A stretch of DNA of 64,000 nucleotides from Catenisphaera adipataccumulans (GCF_014202755.1 NZ_JACHHK010000001.1:310001-374000); one strand, 5' to 3'. Counted from the stretch's first letter, positions 51,414 to 62,053 are shown. The notes: generated by a model not told the origin, from the sequence alone. Translations and numbers: made by a program.

Positions 51414-51528
51414 AGTATAGCAGAAGCTTGGCTTTCTGTGTGCTTTTTTGAAAAAGCCAAGTTTATTAAGTTGTTTTTAAAAAAATACCAAGAATTTCAT
51501 TGTACACATTCTGCTAATTTTCTATACT
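51414..51528. promoter_or_regulatory. Divergent deoR/hxlA control region
   Basis: Minus: TGC-TATACT (-10 at 51414-51419), leaderless start for the regulator. Plus: TTGTAC (51500-51505), 17 bp, TATACT (51523-51528) for hxlA. A perfect inverted repeat CTTGGCTTT (51427-51435) / AAAGCCAAG (51453-51461), spaced 17 bp, lies just upstream of the regulator's -10 box and is the candidate DeoR operator. Confidence 0.7.
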
Positions 51529-51554
51529 GAGCATGAACCAAGGAGGAATGAAAA

Positions 51555-52181
51555 ATGAAACTACAAGCTGCACTTGATACATTGACATTAGATGAATGCC
51601 TGGACCTGCTCAAGGAAACAAACGGTTCGGTCCAGATCGCAGAGGTGGGCACGCCCTTTGTGATCAAAGAAGGAATGCGCCCGGTTCGCGCCATCAAGAA
51701 AGCCTTCCCAAATATCGAAGTTCTGGCCGACACCAAGATCATGGATGCCGGAGAATTTGAAGCCGATGCCTGCTTTGAGGCCGGAGCGGATATCGTCACC
51801 GTTTTAGGCGTATCCAACGATGCGACCATCGCCGGTGTGGTCCGCAGCGCAAAGAAATACGGCCGCAAGGTCATGGTCGATATGATCGAAGTTCAGGATC
51901 TCGCCAAACGAACGGCAGAAGTTGATCAGATGGGCGTCGATTATATCTGTGTTCACACGGCCTTTGATGTACAGGCAACCGGCAAAGATCCGCTGGATGA
52001 TCTGAAAGTAGTCAATCAAGTGATCAAAAACGCTAAATCAGCCGTGGCCGGCGGTGTCAAACTGGCAACGATCGATGCGATCGTCAACGAAGGTGCTGAA
52101 ATCATCGTAGTGGGCGGTGCCATCTGCAATGCCGATGACCGGGCCGCCATGGCCAAAGCCCTGCAGGGACGTTTAAAATAG
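51555..52181 (+). CDS. hxlA: 3-hexulose-6-phosphate synthase HxlA
   Basis: 208 residues, TIM-barrel of the OMP decarboxylase superfamily. VQIAEVGTPFVIKEGMRPVRAIKKAFP, VLADTKIMDAGEFEAD (the D-x-K-x-x-D motif) and DYICVHTAFDVQATGKDPLDDL fit hexulose phosphate synthase better than the related keto-gulonate decarboxylase. It joins formaldehyde and ribulose 5-phosphate, or the reverse. AAGGAGG precedes the start; hxlB follows at 9 nt. Confidence 0.88.
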   Translation: MKLQAALDTLTLDECLDLLKETNGSVQIAEVGTPFVIKEGMRPVRAIKKAFPNIEVLADTKIMDAGEFEADACFEAGADIVTVLGVSNDATIAGVVRSAKKYGRKVMVDMIEVQDLAKRTAEVDQMGVDYICVHTAFDVQATGKDPLDDLKVVNQVIKNAKSAVAGGVKLATIDAIVNEGAEIIVVGGAICNADDRAAMAKALQGRLK

Positions 52182-52190
52182 GAGGAACAT

Positions 52191-52751
52191 ATGAACAACC
52201 AAGAATACGCAAAAATCATTCTGAATGAATTAAACCAGACCATTCCGCATATCGATGTTGACAAAGCGGAACAAATGAAACAATTGATCTTACAAGCAGA
52301 TGAGATCTTCTGCGCCGGTGCGGGACGCTCCGGTTTCCAAGTCAAAGGCTTTGCGATGCGCTTGATGCATATGGGACTGAAAAGCTATGTCGTCGGTGAA
52401 ACCTGCACGCCGAACATTGGCAAAGACGGTCTGCTGGTCATTTGTTCCGGCAGCGGTTCCACCAAGAGCTTGGTCTGCCATGCTCAGAAAGCCAAAGACA
52501 TCGGTGCTAAGATCGCATTGATCACGATCGATCCAGATTCACCGATCGCACAAATGGCCGATGTGGTCATTGAAATCAGTGCGCCAAGCCCGAAAAGCGC
52601 AAAAGCCGGTGCCATCACTTCGATCCAGCCGATGGGCTCTTTATTTGAACAAAGTGAAGGCTTATTCATGGACTGCATGATCATGATGTTGATGGAAGCC
52701 AAACACATGGACAGCGATACGATGTTCGGCCGCCATGCCAACCTGGAGTAG
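52191..52751 (+). CDS. hxlB: 6-phospho-3-hexuloisomerase HxlB
   Basis: 186 residues, one SIS domain: IFCAGAGRSGFQVKGFAMRLMHMG, VICSGSGSTKSLVCHAQKAK and a C-terminal MGSLFEQSEGLFMDCMIMMLM. It interconverts hexulose 6-phosphate and fructose 6-phosphate. TAGGAGGAAC precedes the ATG. Together with HxlA it makes a complete ribulose monophosphate module. Confidence 0.92.
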   Translation: MNNQEYAKIILNELNQTIPHIDVDKAEQMKQLILQADEIFCAGAGRSGFQVKGFAMRLMHMGLKSYVVGETCTPNIGKDGLLVICSGSGSTKSLVCHAQKAKDIGAKIALITIDPDSPIAQMADVVIEISAPSPKSAKAGAITSIQPMGSLFEQSEGLFMDCMIMMLMEAKHMDSDTMFGRHANLE

Positions 52752-52754
52752 CTT

Positions 52755-53699
52755 ATGGAAGATGTATTATTTCTGAAATCGATCATGGTCGATAAGCCTT
52801 ACGGCGGTCAAAAGATCCAGAAACGTTTTGGCTTTACCGAAGCGTTGGACCGTAAAGTCGGTGAATACTGGGCAATCAGTGCCCATCCTAACGGCATGAG
52901 TCGTATTGCTCAGGGACCGTATGCCGGTCAGACGCTGAAGGAAGTTTATGAAAATCACCGCGAACTCTTTGCCGATGATCCGCATGAACGCTTCCCCTTG
53001 CTGATCAAGATCAATGAAATCAACCGGCCGGTTTCCGTCCAGGTCCATCCAGATGACGCTTACGCCATGGAACATGAAAACGACAGCGGCAAAGCGGAAT
53101 TGAATGTATTTTTCGATGTTGAACCGGGAACAAAACTGATCCGTGGCCATAACGCCAAGACCCGTGAAGAACTTCGCCAAGGCATCGAAGCAGGAGACTG
53201 GGACCATTTATTACGCCGGATCCCGGTCAAAGACAACGATTTTACCTACACGCCGCCAGGTACGATCCACGGTATCGAAGGCAAGCTGATGATGGCAGAA
53301 GTCCAGCAGTCCAGCGACGTCACGTATCGTCTGTACGACTATGACCGGACCGATGCAAATGGAAAGAAACGCCCGCTGCATATTGAACAAGCCATTGCCG
53401 TCACGACCGTTCCGTTTCAGGAACCGGAAGTGCATCCAACGGTTCGTCACGAAAACGGCAATACGATCACCCGTTATGTGAGCGTGCCGACCTTCACCGT
53501 CACGCGCTATGAAGTGACAAATTCTGTGACGGTCGATAATCCGACTTATTCTTGTGTCCTGTTGTTAAGCGGCAGCGGCACACTGAAAGTCAACGGCAGT
53601 ACAGAGGACATCCGGGCCGGTCAGGGCATGATCATCACCGCAAATGCAAAAACATTCCAGTTATCCGGCAAAATGGACGTATTGGTCAGCCGCATATAA
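52755..53699 (+). CDS. manA: Mannose-6-phosphate isomerase, class I
   Basis: 314 residues, the short Bacillus-type class I enzyme with cupin fold. Zinc ligands appear in VSVQVHPDDAYAMEHE, and in FTYTPPGTIHGI; substrate Arg in VTYRLYDYDRT. It interconverts mannose 6-phosphate and fructose 6-phosphate, the HxlB product. It begins 3 nt after hxlB, its GGAG being in the hxlB end. Confidence 0.93.
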   Translation: MEDVLFLKSIMVDKPYGGQKIQKRFGFTEALDRKVGEYWAISAHPNGMSRIAQGPYAGQTLKEVYENHRELFADDPHERFPLLIKINEINRPVSVQVHPDDAYAMEHENDSGKAELNVFFDVEPGTKLIRGHNAKTREELRQGIEAGDWDHLLRRIPVKDNDFTYTPPGTIHGIEGKLMMAEVQQSSDVTYRLYDYDRTDANGKKRPLHIEQAIAVTTVPFQEPEVHPTVRHENGNTITRYVSVPTFTVTRYEVTNSVTVDNPTYSCVLLLSGSGTLKVNGSTEDIRAGQGMIITANAKTFQLSGKMDVLVSRI

Positions 53700-53752
53700 A
53701 AAAGGACGTGTTATCCTTCGAATATGAAGGAGAAACACGTCCCGTTTTCTTT
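53697..53752. terminator. Bidirectional terminator between manA and the histidine kinase gene
   Basis: A long hairpin with outer arms GGACGTGTT (53704-53712) and AACACGTCC (53734-53742) and inner TCCTTC/GAAGGA. A-run on the left and T-rich on the right. The kinase stop codon (53711-53713) lies inside the arm, so the last codons of the kinase encode the terminator. Confidence 0.88.
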
Positions 53753-54931
53753 TGAGCTCGTGGCTTTAATATGAATATGATACATATCAGCGATCTCTTT
53801 GGCAATGGCCAGGCCTAAGCCGTAACCGCCTTCATAGACACGCGATTTATCCACGCGGTAGAATCGTTCAAACAGATGCGGAATGGCTTCGGGCGGAATG
53901 TAACTGCCGCTGTTCTGCACCATCATCCGGATCTTGCCGCCTTCCCGATACAATTTAAAATGGATGACGCCGCCTTTGGGCGTATACTTGATCGCATTAT
54001 CCAGGAAGATCATCATGAACTGTTTGAATTGATTCGGATCTCCCGAATAAATCAGATCATCTTCGATCTCCGATTCCAAGGTCAATTCTTTTTCATACGC
54101 GATCGTCTCACAAGGCAGCGTGCAGCTCATGGCGATTTCACTTAAATCGCAGCGGATCTTCTGCTTCGGCACACGGTTGGCATCGTGTTTGGCCAAAAAC
54201 AACAGATCTTCTACCAGTTTTTTCATGCGCATCGCTTCGCTTTGAATTGACTGCACCCATTGTTTCTGGGCTTTCACCGTTTCCTCGTCGTGTTCCAGCA
54301 GAATATCGCTGTCTGCCAGTATCACGGTCAGCGGAGTTTTCAGTTCATGGGACGTATCTGCCACAAATCGTTTTTGCCGATCCCAGGAATCCTGTACCGG
54401 CTTGAGGATCCAGCCGCTCAAGAAATAGGCCAGCACAAAGAAAGCTGCACAAGCCGCGACCCCCAATTCCACTGAAACGATCAGCTGCGAGCGCATATTG
54501 CTGACTTCTTTCCGCGCATCGATCACTACGATCCGATAGCCGTCACCCGTCTTCTTCCGACGATAATAAATATTTGAATCTTCTTTCAGCATTCCCGATG
54601 AGGGCTGTCCCTGCACGATATCGATGACATCTTCAACATCTTCATCGCTCATCGAGTACACACCGCTGGAATAGTTGACCAATTCGTAATCCGATGTCAC
54701 ATCGATGGTCACGACATTTCCCATGTGCTTCGGTTCATGATCATCCGCACTGCCCGGTGAAAAGGAATCACTGTCGTTTGCTGGATTCATGGCATATTCG
54801 AATGTTTCTTCAATGCCGCTTTGGATCCGCTTGTAATTGGTATACGTCTCCATGCCAAACACGAATACAAGGACCATCACCACAAACAACATCGTAATAG
54901 CGATAAATTTTCGGCGAAGTTTTCGTATCAT
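53711..54931 (-). CDS. Sensor histidine kinase
   Basis: 406 residues. Two membrane helices (about 9-27 and 152-175) flank an extracytoplasmic sensor of about 120 residues. The HisKA H-box is RFVADTSHELKTPLTVILADSD (H195), followed by N-box FLDNAIKYTPKGG and G-box GGYGLGLAIAKEIADMYH. No clear HAMP domain is between the second helix and the H-box. It phosphorylates the response regulator encoded just upstream. The ATGA overlap with that gene gives a fixed ratio. Signal unknown. Confidence 0.92.
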   Translation of the reverse strand: MIRKLRRKFIAITMLFVVMVLVFVFGMETYTNYKRIQSGIEETFEYAMNPANDSDSFSPGSADDHEPKHMGNVVTIDVTSDYELVNYSSGVYSMSDEDVEDVIDIVQGQPSSGMLKEDSNIYYRRKKTGDGYRIVVIDARKEVSNMRSQLIVSVELGVAACAAFFVLAYFLSGWILKPVQDSWDRQKRFVADTSHELKTPLTVILADSDILLEHDEETVKAQKQWVQSIQSEAMRMKKLVEDLLFLAKHDANRVPKQKIRCDLSEIAMSCTLPCETIAYEKELTLESEIEDDLIYSGDPNQFKQFMMIFLDNAIKYTPKGGVIHFKLYREGGKIRMMVQNSGSYIPPEAIPHLFERFYRVDKSRVYEGGYGLGLAIAKEIADMYHIHIKATSSKENGTCFSFIFEG

Positions 54932-55602
54932 TCTGAGACCTCAAACCGGTAACCAACACGGCGTATCGCCTTGATGGTCACCTTGCTTTTGAGGAATTTC
55001 AGCTTTTTTCGTAAGAAAGAAATGTATACCTCAACATTGTTGTCGATGGCTTCGCTGTCCATTCCCCAAACCTGCACGATCAGATCTTCTTTGGTCGTGA
55101 TCATTTCCGGATGCTCCATCAGAAGTTTCATGATTTCAAATTCTTTATAGCTTAAATGAATATGCTTCTCATGGCAGTACAGTTCACAAGTTGACAGTTC
55201 CAGGGTCAGATCTGCAAAGTCCAGATCATTGATCACAACTTCCCCTTTCCTGCGGGTCATCGCCCGGATACGGGCAATTAATTCCGTCCGGTCAAATGGT
55301 TTGGTCATATAGTCATCCGCACCGACATTCAGACCTTTGACCTTGTCCGGCACTTCATCCAGCGCCGAAAGCATCAGCACCGGCGTTTCAATTTTATTTT
55401 CACGCATCTCCTGCACAATTTCAAAACCGTTTTTATGCGGCAGCATGACATCCATGATGATACAGTCATATAAACCGCTCAGCGCATAATCGGCGCCGTC
55501 ATTCCCGTCATAGACCGCGGTCGTCTGCCATTTCTCTTCTTTCAGCATCTGGCAGATCACGGTTGCCAGGTTTTTTTCGTCTTCCACCACGAGAATATTC
55601 AT
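54928..55602 (-). CDS. OmpR-family response regulator
   Basis: 224 residues. Receiver domain with phospho-acceptor D51 in IIMDVMLPHKNG, acidic VVEDEKN at the start and the conserved Lys in DDYMTKPFD; winged-helix DNA-binding domain at about 125-224 (LSYKEFEIMKLLMEHPEMITTKEDLI and VEVYISFLRKKL). First gene of the pair. GGAGGG precedes the ATG; the longer open frame upstream lacks a site. The target genes are not evident. Confidence 0.94.
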   Translation of the reverse strand: MNILVVEDEKNLATVICQMLKEEKWQTTAVYDGNDGADYALSGLYDCIIMDVMLPHKNGFEIVQEMRENKIETPVLMLSALDEVPDKVKGLNVGADDYMTKPFDRTELIARIRAMTRRKGEVVINDLDFADLTLELSTCELYCHEKHIHLSYKEFEIMKLLMEHPEMITTKEDLIVQVWGMDSEAIDNNVEVYISFLRKKLKFLKSKVTIKAIRRVGYRFEVSE

Positions 55603-55701
55603 ATTTCGCCCTCCTGCTTTTATAATATAACAGGAATCTGAAAGAAGTCTGAATAAATTGTAGAAATTCAAGTAGTTTCATGTTAGAATACTTAGGTGCA
55701 T

Positions 55702-55776
55702 GGCGCGTTCGGCAAGCGGTTAAGCCACAGCCCTCTCAAGGCTGTATCACGGGTTCAAATCCCGTACGCGCTACCA
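55702..55776 (+). tRNA. tRNA-Glu(CTC), CCA encoded
   Basis: A 75-nt cloverleaf: acceptor GGCGCGT pairs with ACGCGCT, D stem GGC/GCC, anticodon stem CAGCC/GGCTG with loop CTCTCAA giving anticodon CTC, T arm ACGGG-TTCAAAT-CCCGT, discriminator A and encoded CCA. An extended -10 TGT-TAGAAT lies at 55681-55689. It is a single tRNA gene, not part of an rRNA operon. Confidence 0.96.
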
Positions 55777-55787
55777 TCGAATTTAAC

Positions 55788-55811
55788 GCGCTGGAACACA
55801 GCGCTTTTTTA
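55788..55811 (+). terminator. Terminator of the tRNA-Glu gene
   Basis: GCGCTG-gaaca-CAGCGC followed by six T. Confidence 0.9.
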
Positions 55812-55898
55812 TTCAAAAAAGAACTACTCAGTTCATAACAAAAAAGTATGGTACAAAATTGAAAAAATAAGTTACTATCAATAGCAGAGGTGAAATTC

Positions 55899-57146
55899 AT
55901 GTACATTCAAGACGCAAGCGCCGCGCAGTTTGAAAAAAGTCTATCCGCATTCAAACAGCGCGATTTTTTACAATCCAGCTTTGAAGGCGAAAAAATGAAA
56001 AACAATGGCTGGGCGGTCCGGTATCTTCTCGTCTATGAAAAGGAAACGCTTTATGCCTGTGCAGTGGCTGTCATCGGCCGTGTGATGAAATTATATACCT
56101 ATGCGTATATCCCGCGCGGTATCCTATTCACTGAAGAAGGTCTGCAGCATAAAGAAGAAGCCGTTTCACAAATTCATCAAACCCTAAAAACTGAAAATAA
56201 ATGCATATACGTCATTACCGATCCCAAGATCATCCTGCAGGAACGGGATAAAAACGGTGATATTGTAGAAGGCGGCATCAATAACCAGGCCGTTGTCGAT
56301 GAAATGACAGCGATGGGCTACCAGCACCTGCCGCTGACAAAAGGCTACGACGACAGTCATCAGGCACGCTGGCAGTCCGTGCTTACATTAAAAGGGCAAG
56401 ATCGTGACAGCCTCTTTCATGCTTTCAGCAAGCGTACCCGGCAGAACATCAAAAATACGCTGAAGTATCATATTAAAGTCCGGAAACTGGAGCGGAACGA
56501 ACTGCACCTTTTAGCTGAGATGGTCGAATTGTCAGCGCAAAAACAACATTTTGACACCTTGCCGCTGTCCTATTATGAGCAGCAATATGATTGCTTTGGG
56601 GATCATGCCCAGGCTTATTACACCTATTTGGATATTGATAATTATGCCCAACAGATCCAAAGCCAGCTTGAAGAGAAAGAAAAAACGATTCAGGAAGCAA
56701 AAGAAGCATTGGCACAGAATCCCCATTCAAAAAACGCCAACAGTCGGTTAAAGGTAGCTTCTTCCCATATCACTGCCTTGGAAAAACGCCGGCAGGATGC
56801 ACAGGATCTGCACGAAACGTATGGTCATGAAGTAGGCTTAGCAGCGGCGATGTTCATTTTCTATGGTGATGAAGTCGTTTATTTGATGAGCGGTGCCAAT
56901 GAAGATCTTCGGCGTTTCCATGGTCCGTATGCCCTGCAGTGGTACATCATCCAAAAAGCGTTGGAAGAAGGATATGACTACTATAATTTCTACGGCATCA
57001 GCGGCTATTTTGAACCCGATCAAGAAGGTTACGGCGTCTTTGATTTCAAGCGCGGATTCAACGCCCACGTTGTCGAACTGATTGGTGTCTTTGAATATCC
57101 TTTACGTCCAAAATTATATTCTCTCTACAAAAAGAAAGCGTCTTGA
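55899..57146 (+). CDS. FemAB-family peptidoglycan bridge aminoacyltransferase
   Basis: 415 residues in two GNAT-like domains. FLQSSFEGEKMKNNGW in the first and the conserved YYNFYGISG...FKRGFNAHVVELIG in the second are typical. A charged coiled coil (about 245-310; QLEEKEKTIQEAKEALAQ) forms the antiparallel arm seen in FemA and related enzymes. It adds amino acids from aminoacyl-tRNA to the lipid-linked cell wall precursor; the residue added is unknown. The ATG at 55899 follows AGAGGTG; the GTG three codons upstream overlaps that site. Confidence 0.9.
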   Translation: MYIQDASAAQFEKSLSAFKQRDFLQSSFEGEKMKNNGWAVRYLLVYEKETLYACAVAVIGRVMKLYTYAYIPRGILFTEEGLQHKEEAVSQIHQTLKTENKCIYVITDPKIILQERDKNGDIVEGGINNQAVVDEMTAMGYQHLPLTKGYDDSHQARWQSVLTLKGQDRDSLFHAFSKRTRQNIKNTLKYHIKVRKLERNELHLLAEMVELSAQKQHFDTLPLSYYEQQYDCFGDHAQAYYTYLDIDNYAQQIQSQLEEKEKTIQEAKEALAQNPHSKNANSRLKVASSHITALEKRRQDAQDLHETYGHEVGLAAAMFIFYGDEVVYLMSGANEDLRRFHGPYALQWYIIQKALEEGYDYYNFYGISGYFEPDQEGYGVFDFKRGFNAHVVELIGVFEYPLRPKLYSLYKKKAS

Positions 57147-57162
57147 TCAAAATATCCAATGA

Positions 57163-57186
57163 AAGCACTGTACGGGTGCTTTTTTC
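57163..57186 (+). terminator. Terminator of the FemAB-family gene
   Basis: AAAGCAC-tgtacg-GGTGCTTT followed by T-rich sequence. Confidence 0.8.
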
Positions 57187-57237
57187 TTTTGCCTGTTTCT
57201 TTGCCATTCCATTCCTTTTTTGATCTTGCTTCATAAT

Positions 57238-57264
57238 AAAAAGACAAGATCTTCGATCTTGTCT
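57238..57264 (-). terminator. Terminator of the downstream amidase gene
   Basis: AAGACAAGATC-gaa-GATCTTGTCTT with T-rich tail on the minus strand, starting next to the stop codon. Confidence 0.88.
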
Positions 57265-57938
57265 TAGTTATTTTGATGAATATACTGCACATAAGCGGCT
57301 GCGATCGCTTTCGCATAGGCTTTCACAACTTTTTTCTTCTTTAATTGTTTCAATTCTGTACTATTGGAGATATAACCCACTTCAAACAGCATTGCCGGAA
57401 TTTTTTGCTTGCTGACGACATAGAGCGGATATTGATCTGTTGTCGTTAATCCGTTGTCGGCTTCATAGCCGGCTTTTTTCAGATTTTTGGCAATGATTTT
57501 ATAAATTTTTTTGCTGGCTTTATCTTTCGGACGCACAAAGGCGGCATATCCTTCCATGGACGTATCTTCCGATGAGTTCATATGGATCGAGAGAAAATAG
57601 CCCGCATGCCGTTTCTTCGCAATGATGACCCGGCGTTTCAGATCTGCATCCTCATCATCCCGTGCCCAGGATACCTTGTCACTGTTGCGGGTGTACAGGA
57701 CTTCGATCGACGAATCCAGTTTCTCGATCTGGGCTCCGATCTTCTTTGCATACATCAACGTCAGATCTTTTTCCAGTGTTTCAGAATCCGCTGCTACTGT
57801 GCCGCCATCGTACCCGCCATGACCAGGATCGATCATGACGACCACCTGATCATCTGACTCGGCACGCACCGGCATCATTACACATAGAAATAAAGCGGCA
57901 ATGATCCAAGCAGCCGCTGTTTTTTTTAAAAATTTCAT
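57264..57938 (-). CDS. N-acetylmuramoyl-L-alanine amidase, Amidase_3 family (copy 1)
   Basis: 224 residues. Signal peptide (1 to about 26; AAAWIIAALFLCVMMPVRA) then a complete zinc amidase domain: MIDPGHGGYDGGT (first His), the catalytic-region Glu in LEKDLTLMYAKKIG, FLSIHMNSSED (His) and MLFEVGYISNSTELKQL (Glu). It cuts the bond between MurNAc and the stem peptide. No wall-binding repeat is attached. It follows copy 2 by 19 nt, yet it has its own extended -10 box TGG-TAGAAT only 6 nt before the ATG and no Shine-Dalgarno. Confidence 0.92.
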   Translation of the reverse strand: MKFLKKTAAAWIIAALFLCVMMPVRAESDDQVVVMIDPGHGGYDGGTVAADSETLEKDLTLMYAKKIGAQIEKLDSSIEVLYTRNSDKVSWARDDEDADLKRRVIIAKKRHAGYFLSIHMNSSEDTSMEGYAAFVRPKDKASKKIYKIIAKNLKKAGYEADNGLTTTDQYPLYVVSKQKIPAMLFEVGYISNSTELKQLKKKKVVKAYAKAIAAAYVQYIHQNN

Positions 57939-57944
57939 AGTTTT

Positions 57945-57953
57945 ATTCTACCA
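57945..57953 (-). promoter_or_regulatory. Extended -10 promoter predicted to give a leaderless mRNA for amidase copy 1
   Basis: TGG-TAGAAT at 57945-57953, then AAAACT, then ATG at 57938. It lies in the 19-nt gap between the two amidase genes. Confidence 0.55.
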
Positions 57954-57957
57954 TATT

Positions 57958-58629
57958 TTAACTTGATTGGCCTTCAATATAGTCCGAATAAGCCTTCGCA
58001 ATAGCAGCTGCAATGGTATCCTGATTATCGGAATCCTGCAGATCTGCCAATTCGGTTTCATTGGTGATGAAACCTGCCTCGAACAACATCGACGGAATGC
58101 TCAATTGATCGACCACATACAACGACTGATTTTCGGTCGTCTGCGTCCCACGATTATACTCCCATCCTGCTGCATCCAGATTGTCTGCGATCATCGACGC
58201 GATCTTCTTGCTTGCATCATCGGAATCCTTCACATAAGCACAGTAACCATAAGCACTTGTATCATCCGCAGAATTTAAGTGAATTGATAAATAATAATCT
58301 GCCCCTGCTTCTTCGGCAATGGCAACACGCTCTTTCAGATCTTCCGACTCATTGCTCGGCCAGGAGACCGAATCACTTGAACGTGTATAAACAACTGTTA
58401 TATTACTGTTTTCCGCTTCCAGTTTCTCGCCGATCTTCAGTGCCAGCGAAAGCGCCAGATCTTTTTCTTTTGTGCCGTCATCCGCAATCGCGCCTGTATC
58501 ATAGCCGCCGTGTCCCGGATCGATGACCACGACGACCTGATTCTGCCGGTGATACAGATAGAAACCGGCGGCCGCCACTGCAGCCGCCAGGATAATGATC
58601 AGAACTTTTTTCATGCCTTTACGATACAT
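57958..58629 (-). CDS. N-acetylmuramoyl-L-alanine amidase, Amidase_3 family (copy 2)
   Basis: 223 residues, clearly a paralogue of the next gene. N-terminal membrane helix (VLIIILAAAVAAAGFYLY) may stay uncleaved as an anchor. Catalytic motifs: VVIDPGHGGYDTGAI, YLSIHLNSADDT and MLFEAGFITNETELADL. The two copies share the order of all blocks but differ in the export segment, so they may act at different places. A weak AGGT site fits ATG 58629; ATG 58614 is an alternative. Confidence 0.9.
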   Translation of the reverse strand: MYRKGMKKVLIIILAAAVAAAGFYLYHRQNQVVVVIDPGHGGYDTGAIADDGTKEKDLALSLALKIGEKLEAENSNITVVYTRSSDSVSWPSNESEDLKERVAIAEEAGADYYLSIHLNSADDTSAYGYCAYVKDSDDASKKIASMIADNLDAAGWEYNRGTQTTENQSLYVVDQLSIPSMLFEAGFITNETELADLQDSDNQDTIAAAIAKAYSDYIEGQSS

Positions 58630-58653
58630 TCTGTACCTGTAAAAAGGCTGAAA

Positions 58654-59349
58654 CTAATTCTTTTTTTTTAAAAGTTTGTATTGGTTGACGGAAACAAGTA
58701 CGATCAGCACGATCTGTGCCGCGATGGCCAAGACCATATAGAAATACTGACCGCGGATCAAAAAGTGACCAAGAAAACAATTCAATACGATCTGGATCCA
58801 GCTTGAGGCAGCGACGGCGGCGACAAAACCGCCGAACGTGATGTCCGAGCCCGATGCCACATAAGGAATGATGCCATTGGGGATCCCGGGAATCAAATTG
58901 GCTAAGCCGACCACAAACTTCGGATTCGCCATATTGATCTTTTCCATCAGCCACTGCGCTTTGTCATTTTCAAAAACGATGCCTAATCGTCCTTTTCCGA
59001 GCAGCTTCGCAAAACCAAACACCAATGCATTGCCGGCCACGAACCCCGCGTAGCAGATCAAAAAAGCATAGTACCATGAGTAAATGACACCCGCAGAAAC
59101 TTGAATGACAATGCCTGGAATAAAGATACTGATCACTTGGATGACACTCAGCATAAAGACGGAAAAAACGCCTTTCCAAATGCCCTGTTCCCGGACATAG
59201 TGCGCGATCTGTGTTTCATCTTTGGTTTTGAGGACATCAAACAGCTTTATGAAGTAATCGCCGGAAAAATGCCAAATCAAGTACAGCAGGCCCAGTAAGA
59301 CCAGCACAAAAACCAACCCGATCAATCTGTTTCCCGTCTTTTTCTTCAT
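58654..59349 (-). CDS. TVP38/TMEM64 (VTT-domain) family membrane protein
   Basis: 231 residues with five to six hydrophobic helices. The VTT core includes SIFIPGIVIQVSAGVIYSWYYAFLICYAGFVAGNALVFGFAKLLG and the LIPGIPNGIIPYVASGSDI turn, both typical of DedA/TVP38 relatives, which take part in lipid scrambling or envelope upkeep. It is upstream of the two amidases, possibly on the same message. AAGGAGA precedes the start. Confidence 0.88.
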   Translation of the reverse strand: MKKKTGNRLIGLVFVLVLLGLLYLIWHFSGDYFIKLFDVLKTKDETQIAHYVREQGIWKGVFSVFMLSVIQVISIFIPGIVIQVSAGVIYSWYYAFLICYAGFVAGNALVFGFAKLLGKGRLGIVFENDKAQWLMEKINMANPKFVVGLANLIPGIPNGIIPYVASGSDITFGGFVAAVAASSWIQIVLNCFLGHFLIRGQYFYMVLAIAAQIVLIVLVSVNQYKLLKKKN

Positions 59350-59365
59350 ACAAACTCTCCTTTAC

Positions 59366-59393
59366 AAACGAAAACCGAGTATGTACCCGGTTT
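59366..59393 (-). terminator. Terminator of the atp operon
   Basis: AACCGGGTA-ca-TACTCGGTT followed by TTCGTTT on the minus strand, just after the atpC stop. Confidence 0.75.
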
Positions 59394-59787
59394 ATTTCAT
59401 CTCATAAACATGAATACGGTTAATGGCACGTGCCAATGCCAAATTGGCCCGTTTCATATTCGTCAATGCGTCTTTCTTCTCGATCCGGTCACGCGCCCGC
59501 TGATAAGCCTGACGCGCACGTTCGATGTCGATTTCTTCCCTGCCTTCGATGGCATCGGTCAAGATCAGGCAATCGCCTTCGCCGTACTTCATAAAACCGC
59601 CCGAAAGTGCATATTCTTTTTTCGTACCGTCTTCGGCTGTCAAGATCAACGGACACGGCACCAAGGCCGCAAAGATCGGCACATGATGTTCCAGCACTGT
59701 CATTTCTCCTTCTGTTGACGCCAGGTGAACAGCGCTTGCGGTTTGTTTCATATAGACGCCGCGCGGCGTAACAACCTTGATTTCCAT
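59392..59787 (-). CDS. atpC: ATP synthase epsilon subunit
   Basis: 131 residues. N-terminal beta-sandwich (VVTPRGVYMKQTASAVHLASTEGEMTVLEHHVPIFAAL) and C-terminal helical hairpin (IDIERARQAYQRARDRIEKKDALT), which can regulate rotation. It is the last gene of the atp operon, 6 nt after atpD, and is followed by the terminator. Confidence 0.95.
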   Translation of the reverse strand: MEIKVVTPRGVYMKQTASAVHLASTEGEMTVLEHHVPIFAALVPCPLILTAEDGTKKEYALSGGFMKYGEGDCLILTDAIEGREEIDIERARQAYQRARDRIEKKDALTNMKRANLALARAINRIHVYEMK

Positions 59788-59793
59788 AGGCGG

Positions 59794-62039
<2,246 letters not shown>

Positions 62040-62053
<14 letters not shown>

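Noticed and set aside
51555-53699. Methylotrophy operon
   Set aside because: hxlAB is present but no methanol or formaldehyde dehydrogenase is; manA and the DeoR regulator point to sugar metabolism.
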